Source: Symbiodinium kawagutii | Taxonomy: Eukaryota > Sar > Dinophyceae > Suessiales > Symbiodiniaceae | Reading direction: 5' to 3' | NCBI GenBank assembly: GCA_009767595.1 | Contig: VSDK01013039.1 | Coordinates: forward strand, 537,964 to 601,963 | Length of the DNA: 64,000 bases | Shown here: piece by piece, positions 45,201 through 51,716 of the stretch | Position numbering within the stretch: position 1 is the first letter of the stretch | Layout of the letters: each line of letters opens with the position of its first letter | Notes under the pieces: generated by a model | Seen by the model: the letters and a program-made list of their open reading frames with translations, nothing else | The model's database searches: none | Told to the model about the DNA's origin: nothing | Translations under genes and position numbers: made by a program

Positions 45201-46774
45201 TCTCTCCCTGGTTGAGAGTCATCCAACGGTTGGAATCACCATGGTTCACCCTGGGTCCCAACCCCATGGCTGGAATTCCAAGCAGTGGCCGGATGACCCA
45301 AATGGCCTCACCCCATTGGCCCCACCCCGTTGGTCAGAGCTACCCTACCTCCCCGTTCTGCGCTGTGCGGATATTCTGCCATGAACCCTGGGAAACCAGG
45401 GGGAAATTCCATTCTAAACCACAACGATGGTGGCTTATCCGAGTTTCGGATAGCAAGGAAGATTGGTTGGAAGTACCATTTGATTCGCATCAGGCCGCTG
45501 CGGTGGCCGCAAAGACCACAACTTCAACGCTCAGCATCTCAACATTCGGAGAGCGACAAGAAATCAACGGCAGTGTCGAGGTGTGGCATCAAAATTCTTT
45601 GGTGCCGAAACTTTAATTTGGTTGGAAAACAACTTTCAATTGCTTAGGATGAGTTGACAATAGTAGGGAACAAGGTCTAGTCAACGGTTGCTGGTATAAA
45701 CTTCACAGCCTCCATGATCAGTCAACAACAAACAACACCAGCAAGGCTACGCAATTGGAGTCTGAGACCAAAAACCAAGACTGCGACCGCCAGGTGAAGG
45801 ACTCGAAATGGTTGGTTGAAAGGAAGGTTTTGTTCACCTGGAGTCCTGGGGTTCGTTGAGATCCAAACAGGGAAAATGGGATGAGATCAAACAAGGCTTG
45901 AAGGCCAACAATGGAGCTTAATAAATGATGGACAAGAAAGTTTTTGGGTGAATGATGAGCCAGTGATGATGCTGATGATGATGATGCTGATGATGATGAT
46001 GATGATGATGATGATGACGATGACGATCATGATGGCTGTTTCTAGTCTGACAAACAACATGAAACAACACTGACAAATGGCAAACAAAAAACACACAAAC
46101 ACTTGGAACGCACAAATGGATACGTGACGAAAGAAACGCACATGGACTGGCTGCATTTACTTTACTGTTTCTCTTCGTTGGTGAATAGCTCATCCAGACA
46201 AAACAAGTAGGATCTACACTAGTTGCTGTCAATTGACGATGCTATTTCATCATCATTGTTGGTGTATTGTATGTATTATTTTCACGTCCGAGCTATTGTA
46301 GACAACACTCAAGTTGACATCACGCCTTCGACATGGAATCTATGAGGAGCTACAATGAAAATAATGATGGAATACTGATGTAGCAGCCAGGATGCTAATC
46401 GAAGGTAATAGCCCCCAACCAAACAACAAAGCCAAAAAACCTGCCAACTAACCAAGCCAGCAATCTACGAAGAAAAACATGTTCCGTGGTGTTCTACTAT
46501 CTAATGTAATTTCTCATGAATGAATGGATAGATTGTCTCACATGGCAATCCAACAGCAACAGCAGCCACAACTAGAGAACCCAATCCATAACCACCGCAG
46601 CCTCAACTTCAACCTCCTCAATTTCACGGGCTCTGGGATATCCTTTTCGACACTGCAACCCAGGGTGGGCTTAAAACTCACTGCTCGTCTGGCGCATGTC
46701 TCACGCTGGCCCACCAGGGAGCAGCAAACCGGTCGGCCACATGTCGCTGGACACGGCCCATGAATGTCTGCGGC
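28565..46774 (-). CDS. gene A2: large intron-rich gene of unknown function, 3' end at TAG 28565
   Basis: A chain of about 22-23 minus-strand exons (46774 down to 28565), about 600 codons, in continuous phase. It uses GT donors, four GC donors (41538, 42058, 44936, 35357), an optional fifth at 33037, and one GA donor (34745). Most acceptors are AG|G. The product is hydrophilic and Arg/Ala/Pro rich with no domain I recognise. It may be the 3' part of the hydrolase gene (gene A1), because the exons between 51.6 and 46.8 kb were not resolved. The open frame of the last exon ends TIPPAS-stop. Confidence 0.55.
29225..29292 (-). CDS. gene A2 exon CTARPESYWRSTLPNDTLLRRH
   Basis: Acceptor TTCCAG|GCTGCA, donor CGGCAC|GTTCTG. 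22 codons after two bases that complete Gly. Other frames are open, and phase with 30054-30175 decides. Confidence 0.5.
29362..29477. mobile_element. M4 inverted-repeat element (foldback)
   Basis: TACCCTCTGGTAAACTAACAT at the left and ATGTTAGTTTACCAGAGGGTA at the right are a near-perfect inverted pair of at least 21 bp. GGAAAATCC and GGATTTTCC inside extend the stem. It lies 70 bp from the exon at 29225-29292. Confidence 0.9.
30054..30175 (-). CDS. gene A2 exon RWMSSGRLRLRHTQLLLRAG..
   Basis: Acceptor GACCCCAG|GCGTTG, donor ATGG|GTAGGG. 40 codons: RWMSSGRLRLRHTQLLLRA, then TPLEPLECRGGDAW. Very GC rich (GCGCGCGGGCGTGCGC), with all minus frames open. The frame is chosen by phase on both sides. 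Confidence 0.55.
30280..30340. repeat. (TCA)n-rich tract
   Basis: Imperfect ATCATCATCA/CACCATCATCATC run. It is followed by a GC-rich patch (30360-30470) that is open on the minus strand but has no fitting splice sites. The chain skips it. Confidence 0.8.
30642..30740. mobile_element. M2 element
   Basis: GGTGGTTTCTCAATATAGGG at the left, GGGTACCCCTATGTTGAGAAACCACC at the right, and GGTTGGTTTACTAGTGTAAATGACTAA inside. Confidence 0.85.
31071..31097 (-). CDS. gene A2 micro-exon VNFPVSIA
   Basis: A 27-nt exon inferred from phase, acceptor GTAGAG|GGTGAA, donor GCCGA|GTAGCT. It joins ERA-W-VNFPVSIA-E-RWMSSG. A longer frame over the same patch (EAVEGELPRVHRRVAG) with donor AACAG|GTGACG is an alternative. 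Confidence 0.4.
31754..31871. mobile_element. M1 element flanked by 17-bp direct repeats
   Basis: GGCAGTGGGTCAAAACCC at the left and GACCCGTAGCC at the right. The 17-bp CCCATGAGAATCCCATG occurs at 31738-31754 and again at 31871-31887, directly bordering the element. Confidence 0.85.
31916..32016 (-). CDS. gene A2 exon VPRTQSSTVQGDTTTSPG..
   Basis: Acceptor GGCGAAG|GTTCCT, donor GCTTG|GTTGAG. 33 codons, Thr/Gly/Ser rich (VPRTQSSTVQGDTTTSPGTG then GCGDQFQGLERA). Confidence 0.55.
32088..32216. repeat. two adjoining tandem arrays (TGATGCTTAATTATGCTGGTTCA; CATGATGCTTATGCTTATGT)
   Basis: Two copies of a 23-bp unit pass into three copies of a unit of about 28 bp containing GCTTATGCTTATGTTTGTACT. 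Both share CATGATGCTTA, so the second array likely arose from the first. Confidence 0.85.
32394..32444 (-). CDS. gene A2 exon AALGAAVEAMAVHPATN
   Basis: Acceptor TATAAG|GCCGCC, donor CCAAT|GTAGGA, exactly 17 codons in phase 0 on both sides. Alanine rich, predicted helical. Confidence 0.6.
32743..32811 (-). CDS. gene A2 exon DPNAPVDIRRSYAQQRIRVWPLA
   Basis: Acceptor GAACAG|GATCCG, canonical donor CTTGCG|GTGAGT, exactly 23 codons. One of the clearest splice-site pairs in the window. Confidence 0.7.
33037..33066 (-). CDS. possible gene A2 micro-exon GLHGAPGPLR
   Basis: Acceptor AGCCAG|GGGCTC and a GC donor CCGT|GCTTGA, 10 codons in phase 0. The GC-rich patch (33010-33165) is open over a longer stretch (LAACSGGDSPETGLKHDESL..), so the true exon may be larger. 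Confidence 0.35.
33844..33886 (-). CDS. gene A2 exon TFDDPITVEWAKKK
   Basis: Acceptor ACCGAG|GACCTT, donor AAGAAG|GTGGGA. With the previous exon it reads GWGTVAP-TFDDPITVEWAKKK. Confidence 0.6.
34157..34200 (-). CDS. gene A2 exon APKKVRLAGWGTVA
   Basis: Acceptor TTCACAG|GCACCG, donor GCACC|GTGTCA. 14 codons plus CC that complete Pro with the next exon. Confidence 0.55.
34745..34773 (-). CDS. gene A2 micro-exon LCPQDAQRQ
   Basis: A 29-nt exon, acceptor GTGGAAG|GGCTGT. The inferred GA donor is CGCCAG|GACTGA. It is accepted only because it restores phase between its neighbours. Confidence 0.35.
34856..34945. mobile_element. M1 element
   Basis: GGCAGTGGGTCAAAACCCTG at the left, TTGACCTATAGCC at the right. 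CAACT occurs on both sides as a possible 5-bp target duplication. Confidence 0.85.
35004..35082 (-). CDS. gene A2 exon ETSQFENRGRMSPPTDGS..
   Basis: Acceptor TTTCAG|GAAACT, donor TTTTG|GTAACC. 26 codons: ETSQFENRGRMSPPTDGS then TRMSDLLF. Another phase of entry meets a stop, which supports the GC donor at the end of the preceding exon. Confidence 0.65.
35108..35190. repeat. tandem duplication of AACCAACAATCACTAATCAA
   Basis: Two copies of a unit of about 43 bp, (TT)AACCAACAATCACTAATCAACAATAATCA, border the M2 copy at 35196. Confidence 0.8.
35196..35297. mobile_element. M2 element
   Basis: GGTGGTTTCTGAAAATAGGG at the left, CTTTTGAGAAACCTCC at the right, with CAACCATTCAAAGTAATAAACCAACC inside. 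Its left flank matches the flank of the copy at 21467. Confidence 0.8.
35357..35430 (-). CDS. gene A2 exon SEVQAALASYHQCLRMWRGPSQSL
   Basis: Acceptor CTCAAG|GAAGCG. The inferred GC donor is TTTG|GCGAGG. 24 codons after GA completing Gly. All frames on both strands are open here. The minus strand is chosen by phase with both neighbours. Confidence 0.5.
35505..35608. repeat. left-truncated M2 copy
   Basis: GTGGTTGGCTTACTACTGTAAATGAGC and a right-hand GGACAATTTTGGGGTACCCC are M2 internal parts. A GTGGCCGGGTCCGCAAG insertion separates them. Confidence 0.5.
35793..35868 (-). CDS. gene A2 exon EPLPSFVSPRALHSIQDL..
   Basis: Acceptor CTGGAG|GAGCCC, donor CAGGG|GTCAAT. 25 codons: EPLPSFVSPRALHSIQDL then GTVGGSR. 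The plus strand is also open and protein-like (CAQILDAVEGARRDE), but only the minus frame is in phase with neighbours. Confidence 0.55.
35915..36254. repeat. M2 fragments with an inner GGTTATAACC...GGCTATAACTCC unit
   Basis: A partial M2 left end (GGCGTTTCTCAAGCCCTGG) lies at 35915. A long M2 copy lies at 36093-36254 (GGTGGTTTCTCAAGCCATAG ... CGAAAAACTACC). Between them is a segment (ACCATGAGATTTTCTATGG, CTATAGGGGCTATAAC) related in reverse to sequence at 35718-35785 and 56307-56375. Confidence 0.6.
37078..37452. repeat. (TCA)n/(CAT)n block, about 375 bp
   Basis: Imperfect TCATCATCA with TCCTCA, TCGTCA and TGGTCA interruptions. It contains a direct repeat of TGGT(C/A)ATCATCATCAGCATCACC at about 37198 and 37305. 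The long His-, Ile-, Asp- and Met-rich ORFs here are read-through of the repeat. Confidence 0.95.
37590..37775 (-). CDS. open patch of uncertain status (KDLKRHIGNEIAAKA..)
   Basis: A minus frame reads HIGNEIAAKARDSNLINPEL and on to LLEYVFSWMFRRNAGSDLLK, protein-like. No splice pair fits the gene A2 phase (38006 to 35868 join directly in phase 0). It could be an unrelated mobile-element remnant lying with the 20-bp inverted pair. Confidence 0.25.
   Translation of the reverse strand, partial: FDVASTWRWKDLKRHIGNEIAAKARDSNLINPELLEYVFSWMFRRNAGSDLLKIMPSLFHP
38006..38091 (-). CDS. gene A2 exon LVLPQMPSRSVSPCATPPP..
   Basis: Acceptor CTCCAG|GTCTGG, canonical donor CCG|GTGAGG. A 28-codon proline-rich segment (LVLPQMPSRSVSPCATPPPG then ARLPPPPP) ends in an 11-C run that could vary in length. 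The Pro-rich stretch joins EPLPSF of the next exon. Confidence 0.6.
38523..38668 (-). CDS. gene A2 exon NCSVTAMNAAQTVLIKAAVQ..
   Basis: Acceptor GTTAAG|GAACTG, canonical donor GATG|GTAAGT. 48 codons: NCSVTAMNAAQTVLIKAAVQ, then LQQPLVGTLYGKVPAADEGD. The plus strand is open too, but has no such donor. Confidence 0.7.
38793..38893. mobile_element. M2 element
   Basis: GGTAGTTTCTCAAAATAGGG and CCCCCTATTTTGAGAAACCACC, an inverted pair of about 20 bp. Inner part GGTTGGTTTACTACTATAAATGGC. Confidence 0.9.
38999..39080. repeat. M1-derived fragment
   Basis: GCTGGTATATCCCCTAGTATTG ... TATCCCCTATTATTAACC ... GTTGGTTGGTTGGCTAAT matches the segment at 25783-25865, without intact ends. Confidence 0.6.
39134..39244 (-). 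CDS. gene A2 exon LHAGAPGEHPEGRGSHAVLAE..
   Basis: Acceptor CCCCAG|GCTTCA, donor GAGCT|GTGACG. 36 codons: LHAGAPGEHPEGRGSHAV then LAERVQNTWRSVAVAQLE. The other minus frames are also open. This one is in phase on both sides. Confidence 0.55.
39298..39324. repeat. ATGCCATGGCTT x3 short array
   Basis: Three tandem 12-bp units (CATGGCTTATGC) just upstream, on the minus strand, of the 39134-39244 exon. Confidence 0.8.
40006..40600. repeat. two-copy tandem duplication, period 298/289 bp
   Basis: Copy 1 is 40006-40303 and copy 2 is 40304-40592. A third copy begins and breaks off at about 40605. They share ATTACCACTACTACT, CAATCAGCTATTGAACACAA and AAGTAAACAGCTTCATAATAAT. Copy 1 has one extra ATTGTTCATCA unit, which explains the 9-bp period difference. 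Identity by eye is above 95%. Confidence 0.95.
40643..40765. mobile_element. M1 element with CATGT target duplication
   Basis: GGCAGTGGGTCAAAACATG ... ATATTGACCCATAGCC. CATGT stands on both sides. It lies 20 bp from the donor end of the exon at 40785. Confidence 0.9.
40785..40837 (-). CDS. gene A2 exon VALRLVSQPEDLLALKA
   Basis: Acceptor GCTGGAG|GTTGCT, donor GGCAAG|GTGGCG. 17 codons plus AG. The frame is also open upstream (VVVQSVARLE) with no other AG. Confidence 0.65.
41538..41626 (-). CDS. gene A2 exon AWERRESRWIAVRQVVDT..
   Basis: Acceptor GTTCGCAG|ATGCCT. The inferred GC donor is CTTACA|GCATAA. 29 codons: AWERRESRWIAVRQVVDTAA then LGTKRDVLT. It joins WLED-AWERRES from the preceding exon. 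Confidence 0.55.
41694..41784. mobile_element. M2 element with ATAT flanks
   Basis: GGGTGTTTCTCAAAATGGGG and CCCCTATCTTGAGAAACACCC form the ends. ATAT borders both sides. It lies 68 bp upstream of the exon starting at 41626. Confidence 0.85.
41932..42033. mobile_element. M2 element next to an exon end
   Basis: GTGGTTTCTCAAAATAGGG and GGGTTTCCTACTTTAAGAACCCCC. Its right end is 25 bp from the donor side of the exon 42058-42148. Confidence 0.8.
42058..42148 (-). CDS. gene A2 exon IFCLRQAMWKEGSRAAALK..
   Basis: Acceptor CCTCCAG|ATCTTC. The inferred GC donor is GGAAG|GCAGGT. It reads IFCLRQAMWKEGSRAAALK then QIEAESCSWLE. A GT donor five bases downstream (GGCAG|GTGGAA) exists but would break phase with the next exon. 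Confidence 0.6.
42224..42297. repeat. (AAC)n then (AAG)n microsatellite
   Basis: About 18 AAC units are followed by six AAG units. Confidence 0.95.
42570..42601. repeat. solo M4 end
   Basis: CTCTCTGGTAAACCAACCTGGCAATG matches an M4 terminus. The partner end is absent. Confidence 0.6.
43259..43746. repeat. cluster of TTTCGCGAAA / CTTTAGCGAAA words
   Basis: About ten GCGAA or TTCGC words lie in 490 bp, including ATTTTCGCGAAACTTTAGCG and two copies of GAAAAAAATTTTCTTTAGCGA (43269 and 43698). The word set is unlike any other part of the window. No coding reading is convincing. Confidence 0.85.
44079..44188. mobile_element. M1 element with CATAGT target duplication
   Basis: GGCAGTGGGTCAAAACCCTG ... 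ATATTGACCCATGGCC. CATAGT directly precedes and follows the element. It ends about 32 bp from the exon 44220-44305. Confidence 0.9.
44220..44305 (-). CDS. gene A2 exon LLLPGAQDGLRSTQLKSDF..
   Basis: Acceptor TTGGAG|CACTGC, donor GCCAAG|GTGCCG. 28 codons: LLLPGAQDGLRSTQLKSDF then AKGWFLVAK. The frame also runs upstream (CIQSLGA), so the start could be earlier. Confidence 0.6.
44373..44486. mobile_element. M4 inverted-repeat element
   Basis: TACCCTCTGGTGAACTAACATGGCAAT at the left is the inverse of ATTGCCATGTTAGTTCACCAGAG at the right. A second inner inverted pair (CCACCATTT and ATGGTGG) extends the hairpin. Confidence 0.9.
44545..44645. mobile_element. M2 element, diverged
   Basis: GGTGGTTCCTTAACATAGGGG, inner ATGGTTGGTTTATGTCTACAAATGG, right end TCTCCTGTTTTTGAGACCCGC. 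Confidence 0.7.
44936..45009 (-). CDS. gene A2 exon FPKGSWTVQPHGGTWIVVD..
   Basis: Acceptor GGTACAG|CTTTCC. The end is taken as a GC donor, GGCACC|GCTGAT. It reads FPKGSWTVQPHGGTWIVV then DRHIWH. A second frame (STNGTAFQREAGLSNPM) is open over the same DNA. Confidence 0.5.
45320..45620. other. GC-rich, exon-like patch, strand unresolved
   Basis: Open on plus (GERQEINGSVEVWHQN) and minus (ISCRSPNVEMLSVEVVVFAA) with no splice pair that fits the minus chain. Could hold an exon of gene A2 or none. Confidence 0.25.
45962..46030. repeat. (ATG)n microsatellite
   Basis: ATGATGATG with GCTG and ACG interruptions. The His-rich ORF on the minus strand is an artefact. Confidence 0.9.
46682..46774 (-). 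CDS. gene A2 exon PQTFMGRVQRHVADRFAAPW..
   Basis: Acceptor TGGTCAG|GCCGCA, canonical donor GAGCA|GTGAGT. 30 codons: PQTFMGRVQRHVADRFAAPW then WASVRHAPDE. First exon of the resolved A2 chain. The exon before it is not identified. Confidence 0.65.
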
Positions 46775-46883
46775 CTGACCAACGCCACAACCATGATGAT
46801 CAACCAATGGTTGATTAATTGTCTATGAATGGTCAAGTGTAGGGATTATATAATAACCAGCAACAGTGAGGTATGTAATAGTG

Positions 46884-46885
46884 GT

Positions 46886-46927
<42 letters not shown>
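46884..46927. repeat. (ATG)n microsatellite
   Basis: About 14 GAT/ATG units. Confidence 0.9.
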
Positions 46928-47606
46928 CGGCGATAACAATAATGGTTCAGGAAGGATTTCTGAACAAAGGGTTGTGCTCTTTGTAATTTACCTGTTTGAC
47001 TAGGAGTTCTTCAAGTCGACCACATACGGTGTTTAAGAGAGACACTGAGAAGCACCGGCAAAAACTGGCTGGTGGTTGGGAGGGAGCGATTTGGAGCCAG
47101 GGGTACCCGTATAGCTTTGAAAAGGGCCTTTTTTCAGGGGGAGCGGTTTGGAGCTACCAGTAACCATATGCTAGGAAAACAGGAAACAAATTTCACTACC
47201 AAAAAGCACAAGCAAAAGGCTTTACAAGGCGCAGAACTTGTTGAACTCCGAGTCAACTTATCACGGGATAACATGTCCCATGATCCAATGCCTCGTGCAG
47301 CATCACGAACATCATGTCGTTAGTATGAGCTAAGCATCATTGGTAGCTTTATCATCGCGTCTGGTTGTGGTGGTTACAAGCTCTCTCCAAAATATGATTT
47401 GATGAACCAACCATCCTAAAAAATATATTTGGGAACTATTGGGAACCATGTTACAACCCCTGCAACTAGTCTATGGTTCAGGGCGGAGAGAAACCTCTAC
47501 GACACTGCATGGGTGTCGGGTGTTCAGATCCTGAACAAATTCCGCATTGGCGTAATCTAGATGTTCGTCCCGCTTCCAGTCCAGTATCGTGAAAATAGCT
47601 ATATTT

Positions 47607-47704
47607 GGTTTGTGGTTGAACCACCCCTATGAAAAAATGTTTGTCAACCAACCAACCATTTAGCAATACAAGTGGGAAAAAAAGGATGATTGAAACCACC
47701 AACC
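47607..47704. mobile_element. M3 inverted-repeat element
   Basis: GGTTTGTGGTTGAACCACCCC at the left and ATTGAAACCACCAACC at the right. The inner part is GAAAAAATGTTTGTCAACCAACC, about 98 bp in all. Confidence 0.75.
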
Positions 47705-48619
47705 AGTATATCATCAGGTGTATCTAATTGAGTATTTACCAAACGATGACCATGATCAAGTCAGATCTGCAAGTGCATTCACCATCTCCCAAAGTCAGCC
47801 AGGAACCGTACCCCGACCCAGCCAAAAAAACCTGCATAATTAATTTCAACCAATCGCCCACCATCACAAGTTCAACAGAACATACACATGCTCTAACCAG
47901 TGCAAACTTGTGAAAAAAACATGAAAACCTGTTAAAACATCAACTGTCGCTTGATGGTGCTTGTACCTCCATGTGATCTGCCCCACTATCATTGCTTGGC
48001 ACTCAGAGTCTGGAACCAACAATCAACTCCCTATCCCCAGGGCCTATTTCCAGTGGCTGTGGTTCCTGGCGCCAGGGATGGCGCGGATGGATACAGGTCA
48101 GTCACCTCATGGTACCTGGTACCAGGGAGCACCAACGAATGACTCCTACAGGGTCCCATCCATGGCGACTCCCAAGGTAAGGTACCCATAAACGGGATCC
48201 AGGAAGCTTGGAATGATCCTGCAGGATTCCACTGTCGGCAACCTGTCCCACCTTCCCCTTGCTGGTACACTGGGTTTGCAGCAAGCTGTAGATGGGATAT
48301 AATCAAGATTCCAAACAAATCAACAGCAATCACACATGTATTCTACACAAATAAAGCATTCTACCCGATGCTTCCATCACAAAGACAATGGACGATCCTT
48401 CTGTTTCAAGACTTCAAGGTTTTGGGCAACAAAATCAAGGCAATGATTGTTGGACGATCCTGGCGCAAGTGCCTGAAGGTACATATGCATACATTTATAA
48501 CTTTTAGATTCTATATTAACAAAAAAAACGATTACACATGCATCTACTGCATATACACATTACCATGTACCTTGAGATTGCTACTTACATTACTTATAAA
48601 TACATACCATATCATATGT

Positions 48620-48775
48620 AGTAGCGATTCGTAGCGCAGCGCCATGCTGCTTCCCAGCGTGCCGCGTCCTTGACGTCCGGCCAGGTTTGCGAGCGAACCA
48701 TCTGAGATGTCGAGGCACGACTTGACAGGCTGTCGTCCTGTGGAGCTGAGGGACTGGCTGAGCCTTGCGCTTGGA
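48620..48775 (-). CDS. probable exon, frame unresolved
   Basis: GC-rich patch open in all three minus frames. The most protein-like reads MVRSQTWPDVKDAARWEAAW and another reads LSQSLSSTGRQPVKSCLD. CGCAAG|GCTCAG would be a good acceptor. No donor could be fixed. Confidence 0.4.
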
Positions 48776-49849
48776 TCATTGTTTGGAACGGTGGTTTCCC
48801 GTGCGCAATCCCATCCCAGCAGCAGGGAATTCAGAGACGCAGCTGATTCAAGGAAATAGTGGAAAAATGACGTCTGAATTTGCTAGCACTGAAGAGATGG
48901 CATTCACTTTGGGTAAGGATCAAACCATTATCAGTTTGCCAACCCTTTGCACAATCATTGCATTCCCAGGATAACCCCCGGGATATGGCCTATGCTGAGC
49001 AAGGAAAACCGCGAACAAAGGCCCAATGCAGATTGGCTACATATGATGCTAACCAGTCGCAGTTTTGTCCTTCACTCAACATTTATCATCAGTGTCATGA
49101 TTGCTTGCACACTAAAACCATTTATGATAGCAATCTAAATTTATGGCGTTAAGAAGCAAACCCTCAACCTGCATTGCTATTGTGGAAATAACTTTTTTTT
49201 GGTTATCACTGTCGGTAAATAAATCATCACATCACCGTTTGTATCACACGATCATTGTTCCAGATTTGGAGAGGATTTGCAAACCAACATATTTGTGCAA
49301 CACATGTGTGGTCACGATACATCTGCATCAATGCATATCATAGCCACAAAATGGTTTGGGCTTCCCTGTCAGAAGCTCCAGCATTTCGAGCGTGGTTGGG
49401 GGAGCCCCCATCTTTGGATATCCTCATCTTGTTGCTGATGCATCCTTTTTGTTGGCAATCAGCTGGCTGAGGCGCGACTATCGACCACTTTTTGTTAAAG
49501 GACTTTTGCGTGGTAATATGTGTTGTTTTTCCCCCCATTACCGAACTATTAGTGACTTTTGATTTGAATCATTATCGAGAGTGGATCAAGCACTACAAAC
49601 CATTCATTTTTTGAATCGTTCATTTACCATTCAAAAGAATCGTTGTGATTATTTTCATCATTCTCGGAGCTCATCAATTCAACATCAATCAAACATCATT
49701 AGCCATCTTTTGAAAATCAATCATCCATCAACCATGAATCAACCATCAGTCAACACACCAACATCCATTCAACATCAGTCAACCACACTTAATCCACATG
49801 AAGCTCTCAGGATGAGCATATCTCCATGGCATCACCGGTGCTACCACCG

Positions 49850-49960
49850 GTGCAGCCGTCAGGTCCTCACTGGCATCGCTCACAGTGGACAGCGACAACG
49901 CCAAGCTGTCCGCCTTGGACAGAAAGGTGCCTGGGCAACAGGCAGCCGAGTGGTACCCCC
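49850..49960 (-). CDS. probable exon, frame unresolved (ADSLALSLST or HLSVQGGQLGVV)
   Basis: Acceptors TTGCCCAG|GCACCT and GTCCAAG|GCGGAC. Donors CCACT|GTGAGC and GCCA|GTGAGG are both good. One frame gives ADSLALSLST, another HLSVQGGQLGVVAVHCERC. Confidence 0.45.
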
Positions 49961-50689
49961 CAGGCCCTGTTTGCTTGGCTGATAGGTAGGGCCTGGTAAC
50001 TACCAGGTGGATACAGCTGATAAGTAAGGTAACTACCAATTAAGGTGGATATAACTATATAAACTTAGTTAATCTTAGTATATCTTAGTTGCTTAGTTAA
50101 CTACTAATTAAAACCATCTACTTATGAATTTAGCTGATAACCAAGTAAGTTAGGGTAGATATAAGTATACTTACTTACTTAGTCGGGTTATAAACCAACT
50201 TATAAGCAGGGGGTATATTATAATATACCACTCTGATGTATAAAGAGATGAATAACCAGAAATGACCTGCAATACTAACCAGCGATTGACAAAACGTAAC
50301 CAGCTGTGTCTCCAAAATGACCATTCGTGGAGATTAACAACCAGCAATAACCTATTGTAGAGGGGGTGAGGGGCTAATGACCATGAACAACTAGCAATAA
50401 GCTGATTCATGAACAACAATTCAAACATCCTTGAAACAACATTAATCACAAGGGGTACTACCGATTTGTTGCCATCACAAACAATTCAGGATATTCTGGT
50501 CAAGAATATGAGTACGTTTAAGCAAAGCCTCCAAAGGTGTTTGAAAGCTTATATACCGATTAAACCATATTACTAAGCACCGTCAGGCACAGGAGGTGGA
50601 GAATTACAAATAACCAGCACAGACCAAAATATACTTGTTTCTCATGGTTGAGTATGGGGGCAAATACAGCACAATGACCATCTGCAAAG

Positions 50690-50795
50690 AAAGTATGCTC
50701 ATCAGGTAGCAAGAAACACAGGGCGCAAAAGCCCAGCCAATGATCACCAGAGGCGAATCCGGTCGGCTGACCGAGACGACTCTTGTGGGTTTACA
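50690..50795 (-). CDS. probable exon, frame unresolved
   Basis: A GC-richer patch after CCCACAAG|AGTCGTC. One frame is membrane-like (SPLVIIGWAFAPCVSCYLMS). The phase left by the 51623 exon would instead give SRLGQPTGFASGDHWLG. Confidence 0.4.
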
Positions 50796-51306
50796 AATGA
50801 TAGATCCAAGGCTGGCCAAATGGCTTCATAGCTGGTGATTGAGCATCAAAAAATGATAGGGGACTGCCTTCACAGCTGGACCCTCCTAGAATGATCAGAG
50901 CTGGTTGGGCATGTCCAGAACAGCAGCATCACCGCAACTCAGCAACTCAAATAGAGCCAAACCTTCAAGCGATGGTGGCTGGTGGTGAACCATGGACGGT
51001 CCTTTTAAGCATAGCCTAAGCTGCCATGGCTATAGAAGTACATAGAGATGAATAATTCATGATGCCTAATGCTGGATCATGATCAACAAACTGGACTGGT
51101 TGACTGGTTGTCAATCAAAGCCTGAAGCTTTGGTAGTTCATCTATCCCTGGTACGTTGCATTTTGGTGATTTCAACATCCAAATATAGTCATCTCAAACC
51201 AATCGCCCCAACCATTGTGAATCAAATACCTTTTAGAACAATATCTTGGGATAAACATTTTTTTAAGCCAAAGCATTTTGATCATTAGTTGTTGATCAAC
51301 ACATAT

Positions 51307-51528
51307 TGGTGTTTCTCAAGTCATAGGGCTACCCCCAAATCATACAGTTTATAAACCGTTTACAATACTAAACCAACTGTTTTGGGGCTGTTCACTGTAC
51401 CCTATTTTAAGAAACCCTCATATATAGTGGTTTCTCAAAATAGGGGTACCCCCAAATCATCCAATACCAATCATTTACAGTAATAGACCATCCATTTTTG
51501 GGGATGTTCCCTATTTTAAGAAACCCTT
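51307..51528. mobile_element. two M2 elements in tandem
   Basis: Copy 1 is 51307-51419 (GGTGTTTCTCAAGTCATAGG ... CCCTATTTTAAGAAACCC). Copy 2 is 51427-51528 (GTGGTTTCTCAAAATAGGGG ... CCCTATTTTAAGAAACCC). They are separated by TCATATATA. Confidence 0.9.
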
Positions 51529-51622
51529 ATATCAAGAACACCTGCTTGAAACTGCGATCGCCACAACGCGAAAACACGCTAGCCTGCGGACAACTCCGAT
51601 GGTGCCACATTGGACAACTCAC

Positions 51623-51716
51623 CTTGGATTGCTTCGTTAACATGTCCACCAACGGAGGGGCTAACACCAGTGGGGTAACCACCAGCATGATGCTGGAAAT
51701 CAACGTATCCGATGTT
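51623..51716 (-). CDS. gene A1 exon: helix TLISSIMLVVTPLVLAPPL
   Basis: Acceptor CTCACAG|AACATC, canonical donor TCCAAG|GTGAGT. It reads TSDTLISSIMLVVTPLVLAP then PLVDMLTKQSK, a clear hydrophobic segment. A leading A completes Ile with AT from the previous exon. It resembles transporter helices in general, but no family is assigned. Confidence 0.7.

Noticed and set aside
45212..45616. Plus-strand ORF of 134 codons
   Set aside because: Protein-like in parts, but no splice or start evidence. All other genes are on the minus strand. Left as an unresolved patch.
51623..51716. KEA/CPA2-type antiporter reading of the hydrophobic exon
   Set aside because: Similarity is limited to a generic hydrophobic helix ending in Pro-Leu. 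Neighbouring exons do not match the family.
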